Shown here: in pieces, positions 12,350 through 20,780 of the stretch
How positions within the stretch are numbered: the stretch's first letter is position 1
How the letters are laid out: the number at the start of each line of letters is the position of its first letter
Assembly: GCA_900074885.1 (NCBI GenBank)
Contig: FJUW01000104.1
Location: 8,503 to 48,544, forward strand
Origin: Rhynchosporium graminicola
Lineage: Eukaryota; Ascomycota; Leotiomycetes; Helotiales; Ploettnerulaceae
Length of the DNA: 40,042 nucleotides
Direction: 5' to 3'
Made by a program: the position numbers and the translations under genes
The notes under the pieces: model-generated
The model's database searches: none
Told to the model about the DNA's origin: nothing
What the model saw: the letters and a program-made list of their open reading frames with translations, nothing else

Positions 12350-12817
12350 AGTATTAGTAGTAATAGTAGTATAAGGTACTTATAAACCGGGACTATAGGT
12401 ATTAGCTCGTAAGATAACCTTAGAAGCGAATCGTATATTCTTAGTACGATCGTTAATCTAGGAACTACTCTTAGTAGTATATTTAGTACTAAAGTAAGTT
12501 TCTCTCTTAAGAATACCTGGGACTTTAATTAGAATAATAATAGTAGTAGCTTTTTTATTAAAGTTCTACTTAGTAGCGATATTTCTGAATTTATAATTAC
12601 TAATAGTAAGGAACTCGTTGAGAGTAATATAGTTATAGTTTATCTCGTACTTCCGAGTAGTAATAATATACTCTAAAGCGAGAGAGAGCTTATTATAGAA
12701 GTCGCTAAACTATTATTCCTTAGGAATCTTACTAGTAGTAGTAAAGTTAGTAAACTAGACTCGGAATTAGTTATAAGTTATAGTATTAGTTATAATAAGA
12801 CGTTTATAAGAAGCTTT

Positions 12818-13136
12818 TGTAACGACACAAGACTCAAGGCGGTATATAAGCAAGAATAAACAAGTAGGGAGGCTAAGAGCGATCTTATATAGTCTAGTAC
12901 GAAGGAAACAGAAAGATGCAGAGCTCTGAAGGAGTGTAACGACACAAGACTCAAGGCGGTATACAAGTAAGAATAAACAAGTAGGGAGGCTAAGAGCGAT
13001 CTTATATAGTCTAGTACGAAGGAAACAGAAAGATGCAGAGCTCTGAAGGAGTCTGCACCTTCTATATATATAAGGAGGGTATGCCTAAGGCACTGATACT
13101 AGCCCGTATCTGCTACGTATACTATGCGCCGTTATA
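12818..13136 (-). repeat. 3' LTR of V with 117-bp terminal duplication
   Basis: The 202-bp LTR is 12935-13136. Bases 12818-12934 repeat its first 117 bases (+ strand) from TGTAACGAC to CTGAAGGAG. The two copies differ at a few C/T positions (TATAAGCAAG against TACAAGTAAG), so this duplication predates some RIP and is not an assembly copy. The polypurine tract (- strand CTTGGAAGGGGGTAA) is at 13137-13151. Confidence 0.85.
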
Positions 13137-13650
13137 TTACCCCCTTCCAAGACAAAAGCTCGCCCTCGAGCCTTGAAGAATCGAAGTAACTAAGGAAACA
13201 AAGTAAGTATAAAACGCAGTTAAATATCAAGATAACCTTCCAAATTTCTATTAAACCGAAACCGTAGATACTAATTCAGTACCGAGATTATCTCTTCTGT
13301 AGAGGGAAACGCAATCTCCGAGAGATACTATAGTTCTAAGTAACCTCTTATAAGGCTAGAAGTAGAGCTCTAGACTAGCGCTTTGCGAGCACGCGTAGTC
13401 GGGTATCGGTCTGAATTAACTTCCAGTTAGTCCGGAGGTCTATAAATTATCAATTGAAGAGCGTTCAAGGGTAGGTTCTATCGGTAATTATACTACCGAG
13501 TTTTACTAAATAAGCGAGGCTAAGCGAGTGATTGAAACACTTGAAGGTTACGAAAGAAACGAAAGTCCAAATCGAATTCTAAAGAAGCTAAAAGATTAAA
13601 GAGGGTCAGATATCTTCGTTAAGTAGATATAGAAAGTATTAAATCAAAGG

Positions 13651-14020
13651 TTCTAGTAGAAGGAGGTCGATTCTACTAAAGGGGATAAATTATACCGGGG
13701 TATAGGGGTTACGAGTCGGATTCCGGCAATTTCCGCTAGGGTAATAAGCTACTTCGTCCTAGCCTAAAAGCAAGGTTTTTCGCTATTAGAGCTACTTTCG
13801 GAAGGTTAAAGTCAGGTGAGGGGATAATGAATATTTTCTAGTAGAAGGAGGTCGATTCTGCCGAGGGGGACAAATTATACCGGGGTATAAGGGTTACGAG
13901 TCGGATTCTGGTAATTTCCGCTAAGGTAATAAGCTACTTCGTCCTAGCCTAAAAGTAAGGTTTTTCGCTATTAGAGCTACTTTCGGAAGGTTAAAGTCAG
14001 GTAAGGGGATAATAAATATT
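13651..14020. repeat. Two tandem 185-bp repeats inside V
   Basis: Units 13651-13835 and 13836-14020 both run from TTCTAGTAGAAGGAGGTCGA to a GGGGATAATRAATATT end. They differ by scattered transitions. They contain no open frame; they may be a packaging or dimerisation region, but that is only a guess. The rest of V's interior (13152-13650 and 14021-14360) shows nothing I recognise. Confidence 0.88.
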
Positions 14021-14360
14021 AGAGCTTATAGGGAAGTTTCCACCTAAAATTCGTCTGCTGTTTTACTTCGTACGCACGAAGGAACGAGTTTCGAAGTATC
14101 CGAGAGTGACTTCGCAGTAATACTAGTGCTTCTGAGGCTGAATTACGTTTAAATTCCTAGCTATCCGAGAGATCTCTAGAATCTCGGCTCTTTTGAAAAC
14201 CTAACCGTCGAATTCGTAATTAATAGTACTAACTGTTTCCGTATGATTCCGAAAATCTAAGGTAAGTAGAGATAACTTAGCGAAGAGCTCCCTAGTAGTC
14301 GTACGTGCGAATCGAGTTTTCTAGGTAAGATATTATTTAATACTATCCCCGGCGGTCTTA

Positions 14361-14372
14361 ATCTTTCTGTTT
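14361..14372 (-). other. Primer binding site of V
   Basis: The - strand AAACAGAAAGAT lies two bases after the 5' LTR and is perfectly complementary over 12 bases to ATCTTTCTGTTT in V's own LTR (+ strand 14463-14474). Compared with Y, both partners differ at the same base pair. Confidence 0.72.
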
Positions 14373-14374
14373 AA

Positions 14375-14576
14375 TATAACGATATAAGACTTAAGGCGGT
14401 ATATAAGTAAGATTAAATAAGTAGGGAGGCTAAGAGCGATCTTATATAGTCTAGTACGAAGGAAACAGAAAGATATAGAGCTCTGAAGGAGTCTGCACCT
14501 TCTATATATATAAGGAGGGTATGCCTAAGGCACCGATACTGGCCCGTATCTGCCACGTATACTATGCGCCGTCACA
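14375..14576 (-). repeat. 5' LTR of V, 202 bp
   Basis: On the - strand it runs from TGTGACGGCGCATAG to TTATATCGTTATA. It contains a TTATATATATAG box about 30 bases before the inferred R start at ATCTTTCTG. It is more RIP-mutated at its R-U5 end than the left copy. Confidence 0.88.
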
Positions 14577-15352
14577 GCTTTAGCTTTCTGAACGCGGTTA
14601 TAATTAAAGAAACGCTAATCGAGAGCAGCTAGAACGTTAGTAGTATCTTTAAATTCAGTATTATCTATATACTAAAGAATAATAGTCTTAGCCTCGCCTC
14701 TAGTGCTCTTAAAGTAAGCTTTAATTTAAGTAGCACTAGTGCGGAAATTACTAGAGAACTCTTCGATAAAAATCTTTATATCTATCTTCTAAGCGTTATA
14801 CTCGATCTCACTCTTATAGTCGGTAAAGATAAGATAGGAGTAATAAATCTTATAAGTATCGATAGGGGCGATAGCTTAATTAATCTTTAGAAGATAGTAA
14901 TTAATAGGTAGCTAGAGGTCTATAGTAAAGGCGCGGGCTTAATAAGTAGTAGTATTATCTCTAGCTCCGGTAGTCTTACTAGTAGTAACTAGATTAGTAA
15001 TCTATTTTATCTACGTAGTATTAAAGGTAAGTATTTCTACTATAATAACTAATAGAGTGCTTTCTCTAGTAATAGAAGTAAGAGTAGCAGATTTAGTCTC
15101 CGAGATAGGAGAGATTAATAATAATATAAGTAAGAGTATAATAGTAGTATTAATAGTTAAGGTTAACTTTAGAGGTTTTAAGGTCTCGAGCTAAGGTATA
15201 AGTTCCTCGTCCGCTTCCTCGAAGTCGTTATTAATAGACCCTGAACCGGTTTCTTCCTTAATAATATTACTCTTAATAGTATCTCTAATAATATCCTCCG
15301 CTAGCGCGCTTCTACTTATCTTCTATTCGAGGAACCCGAGTCTATCTAGTAT

Positions 15353-15978
15353 AAAGGGCTCTCGAGTGCTTCGGCGCGATTATATATAAGAGAGCTTATT
15401 ATAGCTAAAAAAACGCGCTTAAGAAGGACCTAAAGCTTAATAGTAACCTATTTAAGAGAGTAAAGATTGATATAGCGCAAGAGTAAGTATATTCTTAAAG
15501 TCCCTTAATAGAGTATATATTTAAGATATTAGGAGGTTACTAATTAAGTTTACTTTAGATTCCTTTTACAAGTTTACTTTACTTCCGCTATTAAGTTCTC
15601 TTCTTATAAGTATATATAGAGTTAGAATCGTAGGAGAGAGCTTCGCAGAAGTCGTAGAAGTTCATAGAAGTCGCGATATTAGGAGGGTTTAAGGTCGAGA
15701 ATACGTAAGGCTAAGCACGAGGCTAAGGGCGCAAAAAATATCGTAATAGGGTTTTTTAGTAGAATTATACTATAGAGATAGTACTAATTAAGAGAAAGAG
15801 TTCAGCTTTCTCTAAAACACTCTACTTCTAAGGTATAGAAGTAGATAGCGCGTATAGTCGAAGTTATCGAGTATAAGTAGGGTAGAAGTCGTAGAAGTCG
15901 TACTAAGAAAGTAATACTAGCTTTAAGGCTTCTAAATAGATATTATTACTTCCTAGCGAGATAGTCGATCTTTTCTTA
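15353..15978 (-). other. Z leader, no gene seen, with primer site
   Basis: About 0.6 kb between gag and the 5' LTR on the - strand, with no coding signal. Short repeats of GAAGTCGTA occur near 15650 and 15886. Next to the LTR, at 15968-15977, the - strand AAGAAAAGAT is complementary to ATCTTTTCTT within the Z LTR (+ strand 16046-16055), the likely primer site. Confidence 0.55.
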
Positions 15979-16194
15979 TATTATAGCAGAGTATAGGAAG
16001 TAGTAATAACTTATATTCGCCCTTAAGGGTACGCGTAGTAAAGAGAAGAAAAGATAAGAAGAAGAGGTTCTACTCTCGACTCCTTCCTTAAGGTATAGCT
16101 ATAGGGCTATACTAACTAATCTGCCGCGGCTACTAAGGCTCGCTTACCCCCTCGTGCCTGGAGGCCTGAGGCTCCTCACGTACAGGTCGTGATA
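15979..16194 (-). repeat. 5' LTR of Z, 216 bp
   Basis: On the - strand it starts TATCACGACCTG and ends GCTATAATA, an imperfect inverted end. It matches 7544-7759. The + strand base after it (16195) enters family Y gag. Confidence 0.88.
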
Positions 16195-17130
16195 AGTATC
16201 GATACGAGACTAGCTAGCTATAAACGCTAACTATTATCCTATAGACTTCTCCCGGCGCGTTCTCGTATAGAGACTAGTTACTAGATATAGCTAAGGATTA
16301 TCTTATACTTTAGTACTTTACTAACGAGTTTAAGATTAATAATAAAATAATCTTCTTATTAGAGAAGAACTTTCTTACTAGTTTAGAAGAAGATAATTAT
16401 TATAATACTTTTTATTACTTAGAAATATAAGAACTTAACTATACCCGCGAGACTTTTACTGAGTTTCGTAGTTGATTACAAAGCGTTATTATCTAAGGTA
16501 AAGTTAAAAAAAAGAGTAGTTCTTCTATATATAAGATAAGATTATATTTTCTTTATATACTTTAACTCTTATTATCAAACTAATATAGAATAAGGATCAC
16601 GCTTTTATAATTAGATTACTACTTTCTTTTAATACTAAGTATCGCTATAACTCGGAATATACCTATCACGAGAAAACTACTACTTAAGTATAATACTATA
16701 AGCTTACTATCATTATTATAACTTCTTCTAGTTCTATTTCTTACTAGTCCCCAAGCTTAGCCTCTTAATAAACTACTCTTATATTATAGGTATATACCTC
16801 TACCCTATTATAAGCTAGTACTCCCTCTATATTAAAACGCCCTATTATCTCGACCGGAGAACTCCTTAAGTATTATAGTTATAGATAGCTCGGCTATATT
16901 AAGCTAGATTACTCTAACCTGCTGAAGGTATAATTAATTAACGAATTTCCAAAAGAGGAATAAGCGACTAAAGAGATAGTAGAAGATATACCTCCCGAAT
17001 CTGAACTAATATAAGAGGGAAACGATAAGGCTTAAGTAAAAACTCCTTAAGTCTACGTAAGCATAACCTCTCTAATCTTAACTTTAACTCCCTAATAAGA
17101 GGTAAGTAATTTATATACTTAATTATAATT
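16195..17130 (+). pseudogene. Y1 gag remnant, N-terminus missing
   Basis: It begins at the position matching Y2 19850, in the middle of gag, because of the Z-associated deletion. The capsid-like part is followed by a CCHC zinc knuckle at 16871-16912 in which all four ligands read Tyr (TAT, TAT, TAT, TAC). Stops are frequent. The frame of the knuckle and that of the protease downstream differ by -1, as in Y2 and Y3, so gag and pol were separate overlapping frames. Confidence 0.85.
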
Positions 17131-18684
17131 AGTATAAATAAGCTAGAAGTCTCTATAAATAGCTTAATGAATACTAGAGCGAATAGATACTTATTTATTA
17201 ATTATACTCTTACCGGACGACTATTAGAGGCCCTTAGTATAAAAATTGAGCTATTACCTTGTTCTATTCTAATACGTAGTTTCTAATAATCTATTAGAAC
17301 TTATATTACCTATTTTATATATTTATACCTTTCTATTAATAGTAGATATATTTATAACTACTCTTTTATTCTTCTCGATTTAGAATAATAAGATATAATT
17401 ATTAATATTAAATAAATACGACGATTTCAAGTTAAACTCGATACGCTTTACTATAAGCTATTATAGCCGGAATAATATCTAGCTACCCTCTGATATAACA
17501 AGAAGTTATAACTCTATTACCTCGTAAACCTAATATTAATCGATCTTACTAAATTAATACTAATATATAAGACTTAGCTATAAACTAGTTAAACTAATAC
17601 TAATTATCTAAAATAGTATTAATATAGTATATTAACGTATTATTCTTACTCTTTAACTTATTCCCGCTTATTACTAAAGAATCCGGACTCTTTTCTACTC
17701 TGAAACTATCGAGAGAAGTACTTACGCCGAAACCCTATTATAAGTATACTTCTTAATCTTCGAGGATCTAGAAACTAGTTCTGATTTACTAAACTAGTAC
17801 TTTAGCTTTTTATTTTAATATAAAATATAAAAGCTCTAAATTATTCTTTATTAATATCTATAAGATAGATTATATCTTATAAGATTATCTAGATAGCGAC
17901 TCCTTTAAGGATCCTGATACTAAATAACTTATAGCGGAAAAGCTACCGGAATAGTATTATACTCTTAAGGAGGCCTTTTCTAAGCGGGATTCTAATACTC
18001 TTCTATTATATAGCTTGTATAATTATAAAATTATTCTAGAAGAACTATTACTTAATATATATTCGCTCTTATATTAGTAGTTTATAGAGGAACGATAAGT
18101 AACTAAAGAGTACTTTATAAAGAACTTAGATAAAGGATTTATTGAATCTAGCTAAAGTACTTTCGTATTACTTATACTATTTATTAAGAAGGTCGATAAA
18201 GGCTTATACTTCTATGTCGATTATTATAAGCTTAATACGATCACTCGAAAGGATTTATATCTGATATTTAAGATTAATAAGCTCTTAACTTATATATCTA
18301 AAGTCATAGTTTTTACTAAACTAGATATCCGAGTAGTATTTAACTATATTTATATAGACCTCGAATCAGAGGAGTATATTACTTTCCGAACCTGCTTTAG
18401 ATCCTATAAATATAAGGTATTACTTTTTAAGCTTTATAATAAACTTAATATATACTAATAATATATAAATAATATATTACTAGACTATCTAAACGATTTT
18501 TATATAGTTTACTTAGATAATATTCTTATATACTCGGAAACGCTCTAAGAATATAAGGAATATATTAAATTAGTATTATAATACTTAATAGATACCGGAC
18601 TTTAAGTAGATATTAAGAAGAGCGAATTCTATATTACTAGAACTAAATACCTTAGATATATTATTACTACTAACAGAATCGAGC
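17131..18684 (+). pseudogene. Y1 pol remnant, part 1: protease and RT up to the Y2 insertion
   Basis: The protease active-site triad is read as NTRA (17170-17181), the first Asp having become Asn. RT runs from about 18120, with RKDLYLIFKINK-like text, FTKLDIR, and YLDN at 18510-18521. The protease and RT frames differ, so an indel lies between them. The reading stops at TNRIEL (18684), where Y2 enters; the same sentence resumes at 26467 after Y2. The 5-mer CGAGC (18680-18684) is the left target duplication. Confidence 0.87.
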
Positions 18685-18952
18685 TGTGACGACAGCTCAC
18701 CTGAATATCACATGAGAAGAAGGATAGATACTAGGGCCCAAGTTCATAAGTATCCCGGCAGAACTAGTATCCGACTCGGTATAGTATCAGGCTAGTACCG
18801 GCATATATATATAAGGTGCTTTATACTCTATCTCTCTTCTTCTTCTTTCCTTATCTTTTTGTTTCCTTTATAGTAGACTATATAAGATCGCTCTTAGCCT
18901 CCCTACTCGTTTATTCTTACTTATATACCGCCTTAAGTCTTATATTATTATA
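18685..18952 (+). repeat. 5' LTR of Y2, 268 bp
   Basis: It starts TGTGACGACAGCTCACC, with both end bases unmutated, and ends TATATTATTATA (RIP form of TGTGTCGTTACA). A TATA box is at 18803-18816 and the inferred R start ATCTTTTTGTTT at 18853-18864. It is mutated at the 3' end where the 3' LTR is intact, so RIP hit the two LTRs in patches. Confidence 0.94.
18803..18816 (+). promoter_or_regulatory. TATA box of the Y2 5' LTR
   Basis: ATATATATATAAGG lies about 37-50 bases before the inferred R start. The same box is present in the Y1 and Y3 LTRs, the inverted solo LTR and the Y2 3' LTR. It is the likely promoter of the genomic RNA. Confidence 0.65.
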
Positions 18953-18954
18953 TT

Positions 18955-18966
18955 AAATAAAAAGAT
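18955..18966 (+). other. Primer binding site of Y2, self-complementary type
   Basis: AAATAAAAAGAT starts two bases after the LTR. It is complementary to ATCTTTTTGTTT in the LTR (18853-18864) except at one base, where a C-to-T change in CpA context turned a G-C pair into a G-U pair. It does not match a tRNA 3' end (no TGG). Confidence 0.7.
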
Positions 18967-19067
18967 CAAGATAGCTAGAGATAGCTTACTATAATATCTT
19001 ATTACTAAGTTAGTTATTCGATAACTACTTATATATAGCTGAGATACTAGAGATCTCTCGGATAACT

Positions 19068-20780
19068 ATGAATTAGGGTTTAATTTAGCTTATCGCAAAT
19101 AGTATAATAGAGGAAGTCTTCGCTAACGCTCCTTTAATAACCCCCTTAGTATAAAGGAATTATAGATAGATTTTAAAGAAAGTATAATAAATACCCCGGA
19201 ACTTTAACTTCTACGTATTACTGCCGAAATAGCTCCGATATATCCCTTTTTAAGCTATTATTATAGCTCTTAACTAATAAACTAGAGACTCTTTTAGTTC
19301 TAGAGGAACTTAACGCGATCCCCCCTACTTTACCTCCGAACTTAATCTATTATACCTTTCCTTACTCTAAACGTCTCTTACTTTAGAGAACGTTAATACC
19401 TTATTAAGGAAGTACTAACTAAGAGGGAAAGGGAAATAAAAGCGAAATTCACTAGGAGTATAATCGCTAAGTACTCTTACTACTACAGGTGACTCGAACC
19501 TGATCTATTCCCTCTTATAATAATTAGCAGACTAAGAGGAAAAGAATAACTCTCTAGAAGATACTATAGATAGACTAATCTCCGCATAAGATAGGTTCCT
19601 TATAGGGGTCCCTCGCCTATCTTCGACTCTCCTACTAGAACTAATACTATAATCTCCGCGTATAGCGGAGTTTAATAACTTAATAAACTCTATTCTAATA
19701 TATAGTACCGAGAGAGAGGATACTATTCCTAATAAACTATCTCCCTCTCCCGGCGCCGAATCAGTAGAGTCACGCCTTAGGAAGTCTTATCTTACTAAGA
19801 AGATCCTGCCCCTAGATAATAGATCAGACCTTACCTTCCTCTAATAGAGAGTATCGATACGAGACCGGCTAGCTATAAACGCCGACTACTACCCCACGGA
19901 CTTCTCCTAGCGCGTTCTCGTATAGGAGCTAGTTACTAGATTAGCTAAGGAGTATCTTACGCTTTAGTACCTTACTAACGAGTTTAAAACTAGCGATAAA
20001 ATAATCTTCTTATTAGAGAAGAACTTTCTTACTAGTTTAGAGGAAGATAACTACTATAATACTTTCTACTACTTAGAAATATAATAACTTAGCTATATAT
20101 ACGAGACTTTCGCCGAGTTTCGTAGTCGATTTCAAAGCGCTACTATCTAAAGTAAAGTTAAAAAAAAGGAGTAGTTCTTCTATATATAGGATAAGATTAT
20201 ACTATCCTTACGCGCTTTAACTCTTATTATTAAACTAACGTGGAATAAGAACTACGCTTCTATAGTTAGATCTTTACTTTCTTTTAATACTAAGTATCGC
20301 TATAACTTAGAATATACCTATCCCGAGAAAGCTACTGCTTAGGTATAGTACTATAAGCCTATTATTACTACTGCGACTACTACTAGTTCTACCTCTTACT
20401 AGTCCTTAAGCTTAGCTCCTCGATAAACTACTCCTGCATTATACGTACGTACTTCTACCCTAATATAGGCTAGTACTCTCTCTACGCTAAAACGCCTTAC
20501 TACCTTGACTGGAGAACTCCTTAGGTATTATAGTTATAGATAGCTCGGTTATATTAAGCTAGACTACTCTAACTCGCCTAAGGTTTAATTAATCGACGAA
20601 CTTCCGGAAGAGGATTAAATAACTAAGGAAGTAGTAGAAGACATACTCTCTGAATCTAGACTAATACTAGAGGGAAACGATAAGGCTTAAGTAAAAACTC
20701 TTTCCTAGGTCTACGTAGGTATAATCTCTCTAATCTGGACTTTAACTCCTTAATAAGAAGTAAGTAATTTATATACCTGA
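19068..20780 (+). pseudogene. Y2 gag remnant
   Basis: It starts at an ATG that survived RIP in both Y2 and Y3 (19068-19070, MN then stop). One frame runs through a long N-terminal part (acidic and Ser/Pro-rich, ERED and SPSPGAE near 19720-19760), a capsid-like part (LAINADYYPTDF at about 19870, YETFAEFRSRFQSA at about 20100) and a CCHC zinc knuckle at 20526-20567, whose four ligands are all Tyr codons. It then continues about 70 codons to the overlap with pol. Stops are mostly TAG/TAA at former Gln or Trp codons. Role in life: capsid and RNA-binding protein. The 3' end is approximate because former Gln codons and real stops look alike. Confidence 0.88.
20526..20567 (+). other. Y2 gag zinc knuckle with all ligands mutated
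   Basis: Codons at the C-x2-C-x4-H-x4-C positions (20526, 20535, 20550, 20565) are TAT, TAT, TAT and TAC. Spacing and flanking residues (LGYIKLDY) match a retroviral-type nucleocapsid knuckle. Confidence 0.85.

Larger units (their letters stand above)
12818..14576 (-). mobile_element. V: short non-autonomous LTR element inside Z
   Basis: 1759 bp, flanked by perfect 5-bp duplications GCTTT (12813-12817 and 14577-14581). LTRs are 202 bp (12935-13136 and 14375-14576), with a 117-bp extra copy of one LTR end at 12818-12934. The interior of about 1.24 kb shows no gag, protease, RT or integrase on either strand, but has a primer site, a polypurine tract and a 185-bp tandem repeat. On the - strand its LTR downstream half (R-U5), primer site and first about 50 bp of leader are near-identical to those of Y, while U3 differs. 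It keeps far more CpA and TpG than its host Z, so it is younger or less exposed to RIP. Inferred role: parasite of Y-encoded proteins. Confidence 0.85.
12260..15352 (-). pseudogene. Z gag remnant, split by V
   Basis: The - strand frame starts near 15352 (ATA, former ATG, followed by LDRLGF), has an acidic and Ser/Thr-rich N-terminal part with relatively few stops, then a capsid-like stretch (AYFKSTRGEAKTIIL, LAALDQRFFN with Q as TAG) near 14600-14760. V then interrupts it at 12818-14576. Gag resumes and ends with a CCHC zinc knuckle at 12308-12349 (spacing 2-4-4), in which all four zinc ligands now read Tyr. It would be the structural capsid and nucleocapsid protein. The V insertion duplicated GCTTT at its ends. 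Confidence 0.8.
7544..16194 (-). mobile_element. Z: - strand chromovirus, 8651 bp including the V insertion
   Basis: 216-bp LTRs at both ends (7544-7759 and 15979-16194), primer site next to the right LTR and polypurine tract next to the left one set the orientation. Gag, protease, RT, RNase H, integrase and chromodomain are all recognisable on the - strand. Without V (1759 bp plus 5-bp duplication) it is about 6.9 kb. Its flanks are both family Y but from positions 862 bp apart, and the flanking 5-mers (AGCTT left, AGTAT right) do not match, so it is not a simple clean insertion. Confidence 0.88.

Noticed and set aside
12818..14576. CRISPR array or satellite suggested by repeats in V
   Set aside because: Only two 185-bp units without spacers; the LTRs, primer site and target duplication show a retroelement.
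18953..18970. tRNA-type primer binding site in Y
   Set aside because: No TGG-like start and no recognisable tRNA 3' complement; complementarity to its own LTR is better.
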